Below, one piece after another: positions 1 through 5,277 of a DNA stretch of 6,605 nt. Positions within the stretch are counted from its first letter, which is position 1. The number at the start of each line of letters is the position of its first letter. Below the pieces are notes generated by a model. The model was not told the DNA's origin, searched no databases, and saw nothing but the letters and a program-made list of their open reading frames with translations. Made by a program: the position numbers and the translations under genes. Source of the stretch: an uncultured Archangium sp. (GTDB lineage Bacteria > Myxococcota > Myxococcia > Myxococcales > Myxococcaceae); NCBI GenBank assembly GCA_946479335.1, contig CAMLFP010000312.1, forward strand, positions 1-6,605, read 5' to 3'.

Positions 1-59
1 AGCTGCTGCCGATGCGCGGCCCGCGCGCCTGGCGCGTCGAGACGCTGCGCGATTCTTGA
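1..59 (+). CDS. C-terminal end of an unidentified forward gene (partial)
   Basis: The third forward frame is open from the window edge and reads LLPMRGPRAWRVETLRDS before a TGA at 57-59. This is too little sequence to assign a family. The composition (R, W, V, E, L mixed) resembles the end of a real soluble protein more than the other two forward frames do. The next recognisable gene lies on the opposite strand and ends at 272, so a convergent arrangement would make sense. An alternative is that this is non-coding DNA that happens to be open for 18 codons, which is quite possible at this GC content. Confidence 0.35.
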   Translation, partial: LLPMRGPRAWRVETLRDS

Positions 60-271
60 TCGCATGATCGGCCGCAGGGCGCCGCGCGGACGGCGTGTTC
101 TCCGACGCCCTCGTGCGAAATGGTTCGGCTGGGGCACACACCGCGGTGCGCGAAGAGCTCGTGGCGCGAAACCACTGACCTCTGCCCCGTGGAATCAGCG
201 ACGCAGCGGCTTGTGTCGCAGCGTCCGCTGGAACAGTCAGGCCAACCTCTTCGTCGACGCCCGCGGCCGCG
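60..271. other. Intergenic region between convergent gene ends
   Basis: This stretch of about 210 bases lies between the putative forward gene end and the stop of the TauE/SafE gene. Reading frames through it are arginine/proline-rich translations without domain character, so I see no gene. The only structure I found is the imperfect hairpin at 196-230. No tRNA-like or T-tract terminator signature was recognised. Confidence 0.5.
196..230. terminator. Imperfect stem-loop, possible terminator between convergent genes
   Basis: CAGCG at 196-200 pairs with CGCTG at 226-230, ACGC at 201-204 with GCGT at 221-224, and GCG at 206-208 with CGC at 217-219. This leaves one bulged base (225), one A-A mismatch and an 8-base loop. 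The 12-pair stem sits 42 nt beyond the exporter stop codon. There is no T-tract on either side, so it is not a classical intrinsic terminator. It could slow polymerase, protect a 3' end, or be chance in GC-rich DNA. Confidence 0.3.
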
Positions 272-1093
272 TCAGGTGGACGCCGGGGTCACGGAGTCAC
301 CGCGCGCGTGCGCCGGCGGCGGGTTCTCATCCGCACTCGGCGTCTCAGCCGTCCGCGTGTCGACCCACTGGCGGCCGAGCATGAAGACGCTCATCGCCAG
401 CACCAGCCACGCGAAGGCCTTGCGCAAGACCGGCGCCGGCACGCGGTTGCTCACCGTGACGCCCGCCGCGAGCCCTGCCAGCGCGGCCACGGTGACACCC
501 GTCGTGAGCGCCCAGTCGAGCGACACGTGGCCGATGTGCCCGGCGAAGCCCGCGAACGCCTGCAACGCGATCACGAAGAGCGAGGTGCCCACCGCGTCGC
601 GCATCGCCAGGCCACCGAAGAGCGTCAACGCCGGCACGATCAGAAAGCCGCCGCCCGCGCCGACGAGCCCGGAGATGACGCCGGTCAACGCGCCGAGCGA
701 CAGCAGGCGCAGCGGTGACTCCGGTGGTGGCGCGCCTTCGACTTCACGGCGGCCGCGCAGCATGGAGCCGGCGGTCACCAGCATGATCCCCGAGAAGCCC
801 AGCAACAGCACCGCAGCGGGCACCAGGTGCGCCATGCGCCCGCCGAGAAACGCGCCCGGCATCGCCGCGGCCGCGAACCACAGGCCTGCCTTCCACCGCA
901 CACGGCCCGCGCGGGCGTGCAACCCGGCCCCGAGCGCGCTGGTCGCGCCCACCACGAACAGCGACATTGCGATCGCCGCGCGCGCGTCGACGCCGGCGAC
1001 GTACACCAGCATCGGCAACGCGAGGATCGCGCCGCCACCACCCAACATCCCCAGCACCAGGCCGATCAACAGCGAGAGCGCGCCGGCCAGCAT
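272..1093 (-). CDS. TauE/SafE-family (TSUP) anion exporter, probably sulfite
   Basis: This is a 273-residue integral membrane protein of the cytoplasmic membrane. It shows the two-fold internal repeat typical of TSUP permeases: a glycine-rich start at residues 11-30 (GMLGGGGAILALPML) is echoed at 138-157 (GLVGAGGGFLIVPAL). Hydrophobic segments lie at about 1-33, 39-60, 69-110, 128-161, 168-188, 195-215 and 225-241. The last 30 residues are polar and proline-rich, probably a cytoplasmic or disordered tail. The family includes exporters of sulfite, sulfoacetate and other sulfur or organic anions. The start lies 3 nt after the dioxygenase stop (TGA-GCC-ATG), which indicates translational coupling and makes sulfite, the product of the preceding enzyme, the best substrate guess. 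The family call rests on the repeat and hydrophobicity. The substrate is inferred from context. Ribosome binding sequence is weak, as expected for a coupled gene. Confidence 0.88.
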   Translation of the reverse strand: MLAGALSLLIGLVLGMLGGGGAILALPMLVYVAGVDARAAIAMSLFVVGATSALGAGLHARAGRVRWKAGLWFAAAAMPGAFLGGRMAHLVPAAVLLLGFSGIMLVTAGSMLRGRREVEGAPPPESPLRLLSLGALTGVISGLVGAGGGFLIVPALTLFGGLAMRDAVGTSLFVIALQAFAGFAGHIGHVSLDWALTTGVTVAALAGLAAGVTVSNRVPAPVLRKAFAWLVLAMSVFMLGRQWVDTRTAETPSADENPPPAHARGDSVTPAST

Positions 1094-1096
1094 GGC

Positions 1097-1951
1097 TCAC
1101 GGCCCATTCAGCGGCGTGCGGAGGTAGCGCTTCCCGTTGCTCTCCGGCGGCGGCAACTCGCCCGCGGCCATGTTCACCTGCAGGCTGGGGAAGAGCAGTC
1201 GCGGCGCCGACAGCGTGCGATCTCTCGCCGAGCGCCGGGCGACGAAGTCGTCCTTCGTGTGGCTCGCCTTGAGCTGCACGTTCGCCTCCCGCGCGGCCCC
1301 GATGGTGGTCGAGGCGCGCCACGCACGGCCCGCGGGCGGGTAGTCGTGGCCCACGAAGACGCGCGTCTGCGGCGGCAGCGTGTACAGCTTCGTGGTCACC
1401 GACTCGTACAGCGCGTCGGGCGAACCGCGGGGGAAGTCGCAGCGCCCCACGCCGATGTCGTCGAGAAAGAGCGCGTCGCCGGTGAAGACCGCGTCGCCGG
1501 TGACGAAGCTCATGCACGCCGGGGTGTGCCCCGGAGTCGCGAGCGCCTTGAGCTCCAGCGCGCCGGCCTTCACCACCTGGCCGTCGTCGAGCAGCGTGTC
1601 GAACTGCCGGCCATCGGTGGCGAACTCCGGCCAGTTGAAGACGTCCTTGAAGACGCGCTGCACCTCGCCGATGCGCCTGCTGACGGCAACCTTCGCGCCG
1701 TACCGCTTCTTGAGCCACTGGCTCCCCGACAGGTGGTCGGCGTGCACGTGCGTCTCCATCACGTAGTGCACCTTCAAGCCGCGCGCGTCGACGAAGGTCG
1801 CCACCTTCTCGAGTGACTCCGTCCACAGCTTGCCGCCGCCGGGCTCGTAGTCGAGCACGGGGTCGATGATCACCGCGTCCTTCGTGGCCTCGTCGAAGAC
1901 CACGTAGGTCAGCGTGTTGGTGCGTTCGTCGAAGAAGGTCTCGATGTGCAT
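1097..1951 (-). CDS. ETHE1-like persulfide dioxygenase (metallo-beta-lactamase fold)
   Basis: The protein has 284 residues. The metal-binding signature is complete: HVHADH at 68-73 (H68, H70, D72, H73), H142 in TPGHTPACMSF, D159 in VFTGDALFLDD, and H202 in FVGHDYPPAGR. The opening MHIETFFDERTNTLTY and the VGHDYPP...ST....N region are characteristic of the ETHE1/Blh persulfide dioxygenase branch rather than glyoxalase II. Known family chemistry uses one non-haem iron held by two His and one Asp (H68, H142 and D159 by analogy) to oxidise glutathione persulfide with O2 to sulfite and GSH in the cytoplasm. An upstream ATG at 1957 is also in frame, but it abuts the AAGGAG motif. The ATG at 1951 has a 6-nt spacing and is preferred. 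Upstream are the rhodanese and a small membrane protein; downstream is the exporter. The last 30 or so residues extend beyond the catalytic core and are proline-rich. A lactamase or glyoxalase role is unlikely. Confidence 0.9.
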   Translation of the reverse strand: MHIETFFDERTNTLTYVVFDEATKDAVIIDPVLDYEPGGGKLWTESLEKVATFVDARGLKVHYVMETHVHADHLSGSQWLKKRYGAKVAVSRRIGEVQRVFKDVFNWPEFATDGRQFDTLLDDGQVVKAGALELKALATPGHTPACMSFVTGDAVFTGDALFLDDIGVGRCDFPRGSPDALYESVTTKLYTLPPQTRVFVGHDYPPAGRAWRASTTIGAAREANVQLKASHTKDDFVARRSARDRTLSAPRLLFPSLQVNMAAGELPPPESNGKRYLRTPLNGP

Positions 1952-1957
1952 GGTCAT

Positions 1958-1963
1958 CTCCTT
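1958..1963 (-). promoter_or_regulatory. Ribosome binding site deciding the dioxygenase start
   Basis: AAGGAG directly precedes one ATG (1957) and lies 6 nt before a second in-frame ATG (1951). Spacing favours the second. The first base of the motif is the last base of the rhodanese stop (reading TGAAGGAG), so a ribosome terminating on the rhodanese sits on this site, which implies coupled expression. Confidence 0.7.
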
Positions 1964-2235
1964 CACCAGGCCGACATCGGGCCGATGTCCTTCACCTGGT
2001 AGCCCGCCTGCGTCAGCAGCTGCGCGGCGGCGGCGCTCCGGCCTCCGCTGCGGCAGTAGACGACGACCGGCCGCGTCTTCGGGCCGACCTCGCCGAGGCG
2101 CTGCGCGAGCTCCTGCACGGGGATGTTGACGGCCCGCGACACGTGGCCCTCGTGGAACTCGTCGCGCGTGCGCACGTCGAGCAGCAACGCGCCCTGCTCG
2201 ATCAACTGACGGTGATGCGTGTGGTGCAGACTCAT
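1963..2235 (-). CDS. Single-domain rhodanese-like sulfurtransferase
   Basis: This 90-residue protein is about the length of GlpE/PspE-type one-domain rhodaneses. It contains the hallmark DVRTRDEFHEGHVSRAVNIP at 20-39, then VVVYCRSGGRS at 57-67 with the catalytic C61 and the six-residue active loop C61-R66 (CxxGxR type). The end, DIGPMSAW, matches the usual G-x-SAW ending of the fold. Chemistry known for the family is transfer of sulfane sulfur through a cysteine persulfide to a thiol, sulfite or cyanide. Beside a persulfide dioxygenase, a likely role is making thiosulfate from sulfite and persulfide, or supplying GSSH; this is inferred. The first eight residues (MSLHHTHH) are unusually His-rich. 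The start at 2235 is supported by an upstream GAAGGAAG and by the ATGA overlap with the preceding gene. Probably cytoplasmic, since no signal peptide is visible. Confidence 0.92.
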   Translation of the reverse strand: MSLHHTHHRQLIEQGALLLDVRTRDEFHEGHVSRAVNIPVQELAQRLGEVGPKTRPVVVYCRSGGRSAAAAQLLTQAGYQVKDIGPMSAW

Positions 2236-2504
2236 GGTGCTTCCTTCGTGGGTTGTGCGGCCTTCGCCGCGTGGGAGTTCTGCTTCGCGCGCCACGCCAG
2301 CCAACGGCCGCGCAGCTTCTGGACCGCGCCCAGCCCCAGCAGCGCCGGCGTGCCGAACGTGCAGATCGGGCACACCGCGCCCAGCACCACGCCCACCACG
2401 CCGATGGCGCCCACCGCGAGGCCGGCACGCAGCAGCTCACCACCCGAGGTGTCGGCCTTGTCGGCGGCGCGCAGCAGCGCGTGGGTCGAACGCGTCGAAG
2501 TCAT
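2232..2504 (-). CDS. Small membrane protein with a CPIC motif, first gene of the sulfur operon
   Basis: I do not recognise a named family. The 90-residue product has a polar N-terminus (1-25, with K and D residues), a hydrophobic stretch at 26-44, the cysteine pair C45-P-I-C48, and a second hydrophobic stretch at about 49-62. A strongly basic tail follows (KLRGRWLAWRAKQNSH, then Ala/Lys/Pro-rich). This suggests one long or two short membrane helices with the cysteine pair at the turn or within the bilayer. The reading frame is open further upstream to 2807, but that part overlaps the opposite-strand gene, and the ATG at 2504 gives a compact protein. The site before this start has no strong Shine-Dalgarno. 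The stop overlaps the rhodanese start as ATGA, so the two are coupled. A thiol-redox, metal or sulfur-handling role is only inferred from CPIC and the neighbours. Confidence 0.72.
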   Translation of the reverse strand: MTSTRSTHALLRAADKADTSGGELLRAGLAVGAIGVVGVVLGAVCPICTFGTPALLGLGAVQKLRGRWLAWRAKQNSHAAKAAQPTKEAP

Positions 2505-2576
2505 GCGTGATGGGAGCCAACACGTCGCGAAAACGGTTCGCGGGAATCGTCCACCTCCGGGGAGGATCTCAACGGC
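2505..2576. promoter_or_regulatory. Divergent promoter region of the sulfur operon and the unknown forward gene
   Basis: These 72 bases lie between two divergent start codons and must hold promoters for both, unless leaders extend into the genes. On the minus strand a TTGAGA at 2567-2572 could serve as a -35 element. The hexamer 17 nt further (CGATTC, 2544-2549) is a poor -10, so this is a weak call. The palindrome at 2526-2542 would lie just downstream of it, near the expected transcript start, a position typical for a repressor operator. Confidence 0.45.
2526..2542. repeat. 17-bp interrupted palindrome, candidate operator
   Basis: CGCGAA at 2526-2531 and TTCGCG at 2537-2542 are perfect inverted repeats around a 5-base centre (AACGG). 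Arm size and position between divergent genes fit a dimeric transcription factor site. Sulfide/persulfide operons of this type are often controlled by thiol-sensing repressors such as BigR/SqrR or CstR. No regulator gene is present here, and the sequence is not one I can assign to a known factor. Confidence 0.4.
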
Positions 2577-2579
2577 ATG
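2554..2579 (+). promoter_or_regulatory. Ribosome binding site of the unknown forward gene, possibly in a hairpin
   Basis: GGGGAGGA ends 10 nt before the ATG at 2577 and is a strong Shine-Dalgarno, which supports this start. Immediately upstream is CCTCC (2554-2558), complementary to GGAGG (2561-2565). The two can fold with CGGG as a 4-base loop (CCTC pairing with GAGG) and could partly hide the site in the mRNA. Confidence 0.5.
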
Positions 2580-2957
2580 ATCCTCCGCGCGCCGCGCACC
2601 GGAACCCTGGAGTGGACGCCCGACGGCCGCCCGCTGGCGTGGCTCGCCGTGGCCGATCACTGCGCGCTGTTGCCCATCGAGTGCCCCGCCGACGCCCTCG
2701 TCACCTGGCGGCGAGACCCGGCCCTCCACAGCGTGCGCGAAGGCGAGCCGCTGGCGCTGCTCGGTGATGACGTGGCCGAACGCGCGGAGTGCGAAGCCTC
2801 GCAGCACGACGCGGCGGCGAGGTTGCTGCGCGAGCTGCAGTCGCTCCCCGACACCGGCCAGACGGCGCTGCAGCGCGAGCTCCTCGCCGCCGAGCGTCGC
2901 GTGCTGCGCGCGCAGCTCGAGGCCCTGGCGCCCAAAGAAAAACCGCCCTCCACCTGA
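2577..2957 (+). CDS. Hypothetical protein, 126 residues, divergent from the sulfur operon
   Basis: The family is not recognised. The N-terminal half (1-62) looks like a compact beta-rich fold, with LEWTPDGRPLAWLAVADHC and LVTWRRDPALHSVREGEPLA. The C-terminal half (65-118) is Ala/Leu/Arg/Glu-rich and strongly helical, probably a coiled coil or helical hairpin. Cysteines are at 29, 36 and 72. No signal peptide, membrane helix or helix-turn-helix is visible. The start is supported by a strong Shine-Dalgarno. The final codons (PKEKPPST and stop) lie inside the rpsA terminator on the other strand, with the TGA forming the hairpin loop. The opposite strand is also open across most of this stretch, up to 2807, but its translation lacks protein character. 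Sharing a promoter region with the sulfur genes hints at a link, but nothing in the protein shows one. Confidence 0.65.
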   Translation: MILRAPRTGTLEWTPDGRPLAWLAVADHCALLPIECPADALVTWRRDPALHSVREGEPLALLGDDVAERAECEASQHDAAARLLRELQSLPDTGQTALQRELLAAERRVLRAQLEALAPKEKPPST

Positions 2958-2970
2958 GGTGGAGAGCGGT
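2934..2970 (-). terminator. Rho-independent terminator of rpsA
   Basis: On the minus strand the arm ACCGC-T-CTCCACC pairs with GGTGGAG-G-GCGGT, giving 12 pairs and a single mismatch (2947/2965). The loop is three bases (2955-2957), and the hairpin is followed by TTTTTCTTT (2934-2942). This is a textbook intrinsic terminator, 30 nt after the rpsA stop. On the plus strand the same bases encode the last residues and stop codon of the converging hypothetical gene. There the hairpin has no following T-run, so it should act mainly on rpsA. Confidence 0.9.
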
Positions 2971-2978
2971 CTCTCGAA

Positions 2979-2996
2979 CTTCGCGAGGTCGCGAAG
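2979..2996. repeat. Perfect 8-bp inverted repeat just after the rpsA stop
   Basis: CTTCGCGA (2979-2986) and TCGCGAAG (2989-2996) are exact inverted repeats separated by GG. In RNA the innermost pairs would have to open to make a loop, leaving about 7 pairs. It stands between the rpsA stop codon and the intrinsic terminator, so the transcript would carry two hairpins in tandem. It may also be a protein-binding palindrome. Confidence 0.55.
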
Positions 2997-2999
2997 GGC

Positions 3000-4709
3000 T
3001 TACTTCTTCAGCTTGCCCATCACGTCGCCGAGGCGGGCCTTCGACTGCTCGGCCTGCTTCTTGAGGTACTCGCGGTAGTCGTCGCCACCGTCGTTGAGGA
3101 GCTGCTTGATCGACAGCGCGATCTTCCGGTCGGAGGTGTTGATGTCGATGATCTTGACCTCGACCTCCTGGCCCTCGGCCAGCACGTCGCGGGGGTTCTC
3201 GACGCGCTCGTCACGCAGCTCAGACACGTGCACCAGACCTTCGATGCCCGGCTCGATCTCCACGAAGCCACCGAAGTCGGTGACCTTGGTGACCTTGCCC
3301 TTGACGCGGCTCGACACCGGGTGACGCTCAGACAGCGTGTCCCACGGGTCGGCGAGGAGCTGCTTGATACCGAGGCTGAAGCGCTCGTTCTCGACGTCGA
3401 TGTTGAGAACGCACGCCTCGACGACGTCGCCCTTCTTGAACATCTCGCCCGGGTGCTTCACGCGCTGCGTCCACGAGATGTCGGAGACGTGCACGAGGCC
3501 GTCCACGCCATCCTCGACACCGACGAACACGCCGAAGTCGGTGACGTTGCGCACGATGCCCTTGATGACCGAGCCGATCGGGTACTTGTCCTCGAGGACC
3601 GTCCACGGGTTCTGCTCGATCTGCTTCATGCCCAGCGCGATGCGCTTGGCCTTCGGGTCGATGTCGAGAACGACGGCCTCGACCTCCTGACCGACCTCGA
3701 GCAGCTTGCTCGGGTGCTTGACGCGCTTGTTCCACGTCATCTCGGAGACGTGCACCAGGCCCTCGACACCCTGCTCCAGCTCGATGAACGCGCCGTAGTC
3801 GGTGAGCGAGACGACCTTGCCGCGCACGCGCGTGCCGACCGGGTACTTCTCGTCGGCGCGGTGCCACGGGTCTTCCTGGATCTGCTTGAGGCCGAGGCTG
3901 ACGCGCTCCTGCGACGGGTCGAACTTGAGGACCACCACGCGCACTTCGTCACCCACCGCGAACATCTCCGACGGGTGGCCGACGCGGCCCCACGACATGT
4001 CGGTGATGTGCAGCAGGCCGTCGATGCCGCCGAGGTCGATGAAGGCGCCGTAGTCGGTCAGGTTCTTGACCTGGCCCTTCATGATCGCGCCCTCCTTGAG
4101 GTTCTTCAGCGTCTCCTTCTTCTGCTCCTCGCGCTGCTTCTCGAGCAGCACGCGGCGCGAGAGGACGATGTTGCCGCGCTTCTGGTTGAACTTGATGACC
4201 TTGAACTCGAATTCCTTCGCGAGGAACTGGTCGAGGTTGCGCACCGGGCGGATGTCGACCTGGCTGCCCGGCAGGAACGCCTTGACGCCGATGTCGACCT
4301 GCAGGCCGCCCTTCACGCGGCCGGTGATGGTGCCCTTGATGATCTGGTCGTCTTTGACGGCAGCCGAGATCTCGTCCCAGATGCGCATCTTGTCGGCCTT
4401 CTCCTTGGAGAGGACGACCATGCCGGTGTCGTTCTCACGGCTCTCCAGGTAGACCTGCACGGAGTCACCCGGCTTCACCGTCACCTCGCCCTTGGCGTTG
4501 GTGAACTCGGCGATGGCGACCTGACCTTCGGACTTGTAGCCGATGTCGACGATGGCGAACTCGGGCGTCACGCGAATGATCGTGCCCTTGATGACTTCGC
4601 CTTCCTTCACGAGACCAGTGCGGCCGTCCTGCTTGAGGGACTCCTCAAACATCGCCGCGAAGTTCTCTTCGCCACCTTCAAAGCCGGGGTTATTCAAGTT
4701 CTGCTGCAT
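3000..4709 (-). CDS. rpsA: 30S ribosomal protein S1
   Basis: The 569-residue product has six S1 (OB-fold) RNA-binding domains at about 36-103, 121-186, 206-275, 291-361, 378-448 and 465-535, the full set seen in proteobacterial S1. Domains 3-6 carry the repeated core G-x-V-x-x-(L/V)-T-D-(Y/F)-G-x-F followed by G-L-(L/V)-H-(I/V)-(S/T), for example LTDYGAFIDL at 217-226 and GLVHVSE at 317-323. Domains 1-2 are divergent, as expected for the ribosome-docking part (domain 1 contains FAIVDIGYKSEGQVAIAEF). A Lys/Glu-rich linker (185-205) joins domains 2 and 3. The acidic N-terminus (ENFAAMFEESL) resembles the S2-binding segment of other S1 proteins. S1 unwinds and holds mRNA for initiation. The first ATG (4709) is used. 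The upstream CAGGAC motif is only a weak Shine-Dalgarno, in keeping with S1 mRNAs elsewhere, which can be self-regulated. A strong terminator follows. Confidence 0.97.
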   Translation of the reverse strand: MQQNLNNPGFEGGEENFAAMFEESLKQDGRTGLVKEGEVIKGTIIRVTPEFAIVDIGYKSEGQVAIAEFTNAKGEVTVKPGDSVQVYLESRENDTGMVVLSKEKADKMRIWDEISAAVKDDQIIKGTITGRVKGGLQVDIGVKAFLPGSQVDIRPVRNLDQFLAKEFEFKVIKFNQKRGNIVLSRRVLLEKQREEQKKETLKNLKEGAIMKGQVKNLTDYGAFIDLGGIDGLLHITDMSWGRVGHPSEMFAVGDEVRVVVLKFDPSQERVSLGLKQIQEDPWHRADEKYPVGTRVRGKVVSLTDYGAFIELEQGVEGLVHVSEMTWNKRVKHPSKLLEVGQEVEAVVLDIDPKAKRIALGMKQIEQNPWTVLEDKYPIGSVIKGIVRNVTDFGVFVGVEDGVDGLVHVSDISWTQRVKHPGEMFKKGDVVEACVLNIDVENERFSLGIKQLLADPWDTLSERHPVSSRVKGKVTKVTDFGGFVEIEPGIEGLVHVSELRDERVENPRDVLAEGQEVEVKIIDINTSDRKIALSIKQLLNDGGDDYREYLKKQAEQSKARLGDVMGKLKK

Positions 4710-4884
4710 GGGTATGGGTTGTCCTGGGAACTACTGAAAGGTGCTGCCGGCCGGAGTTTTTCGACGCAGAGCGTGGCCACGCGCTCCGTGAGGGTTCTCG
4801 CTCGAAGATGAGGGGGAACACGTCGGCCCGTAGCCGAAGGCGATGTGCGACGCAAGCGCCCCCCCGGTCACAGGGCTGAAACGG
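4710..4884 (-). promoter_or_regulatory. rpsA promoter and leader region
   Basis: These 175 bases separate the vapC stop from the rpsA start. No gene is seen. A TTGCGT at 4850-4855 could be a -35 element, but the hexamer 17 nt on (TACGGG, 4827-4832) matches a -10 poorly. The leader contains a 12-bp palindrome GCGTGGCCACGC (4771-4782), flanked on the minus strand by GAGCG and CTC that can extend a stem, and CCGGCCGG at 4747-4754. No intrinsic terminator follows vapC, so read-through from upstream is possible. Regulatory function is inferred. Confidence 0.4.
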
Positions 4885-5277
4885 TTACCAGACCTCGACC
4901 CGCAGGCCCGGCACCCGGCGGAACTCGTCTTCATTCCGCGTCACCACGGTCGCGTCATTCGCCAGCGCGATGGCCGCGATCAGCAGGTCATTCGCCCCCA
5001 GCGGCGTGCCCGCCGCCTCGAGCTGTGCGCGCAGCGAGCCGTACTCCTCGCTCGCGGCATCATCGAAGGGCAGTGAGTCGAAGAGCGAGAACAGCGTCTC
5101 GAGTTTTGAGAGGTTCGCCGCGGGCTTGGCGCTCTTCCGCGCGCCGTAGAGCAGCTCCGCCTTCACCACACTGCACAGCATCGCGTCGCCCGGCTCGAGG
5201 GCCGTGAGCTGCCGGCGCACGCCCCGGTCGGCGTCAGAGAGCCATGCGATGCAGATGTTGGTGTCGAGGAGCTTCAC
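4885..5277 (-). CDS. vapC: PIN-domain toxin, VapC type
   Basis: The 130-residue protein is the usual length for VapC and shows the whole PIN nuclease pattern: MKLLDTNICIAWL (D5), then VVKAELLYGARKS (E41), then GANDLLIAAIAL (D97), then VVTRNEDEFRRVPGLRVEVW (acidic residues 116-119). These acidic residues coordinate the Mg2+ or Mn2+ ion used to cut RNA; known VapC toxins cleave tRNAs or the 23S sarcin-ricin loop. It begins with GTG, and that codon overlaps the antitoxin stop as GTGA, the normal antitoxin-first layout. All catalytic residues are present, so the toxin looks intact. Target RNA cannot be read from sequence. It lies upstream of rpsA without an obvious terminator between. Confidence 0.93.
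   Translation of the reverse strand: MKLLDTNICIAWLSDADRGVRRQLTALEPGDAMLCSVVKAELLYGARKSAKPAANLSKLETLFSLFDSLPFDDAASEEYGSLRAQLEAAGTPLGANDLLIAAIALANDATVVTRNEDEFRRVPGLRVEVW

Noticed and set aside
120..150. Possible tRNA T-arm (GGTTCGG near 124)
   Set aside because: No matching stem, CCA end, D-arm or anticodon arm can be assembled around it.
120..1127. A 335-codon open frame on the plus strand, antisense to the TauE/SafE gene
   Set aside because: Low-complexity Pro/Ala/Thr/Ser/Arg composition with no domain, and it lies opposite a clear membrane transporter. It is a GC-bias shadow.
1952..2443. N-terminal extension of the dioxygenase frame up to an ATG at 2443
   Set aside because: This part is Arg/Ala/Trp/Cys-rich and overlaps the rhodanese and CPIC genes in another frame. 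The family N-terminus (MHIETFF) with its own ribosome binding site begins at 1951.
2505..2807. N-terminal extension of the CPIC membrane protein to 2807
   Set aside because: It would run through the divergent promoter region and antisense to the hypothetical gene. Its sequence has no family character, while the ATG at 2504 gives a compact membrane protein.
3200..4080. Repeated DNA words such as GACGTGCAC spaced about 260 bases apart
   Set aside because: They encode the repeated VHVSE/VHVSD motif of successive S1 domains and are explained by protein domain repetition, not by a CRISPR or DNA repeat.
3228..4811. A 527-codon open frame on the plus strand, antisense to rpsA
   Set aside because: Its translation is a monotonous Asp/Leu/Val/His/Arg-rich string that mirrors the codon bias of rpsA. 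The six S1 domains on the other strand explain the DNA fully, and long antisense frames are common in GC-rich genes.
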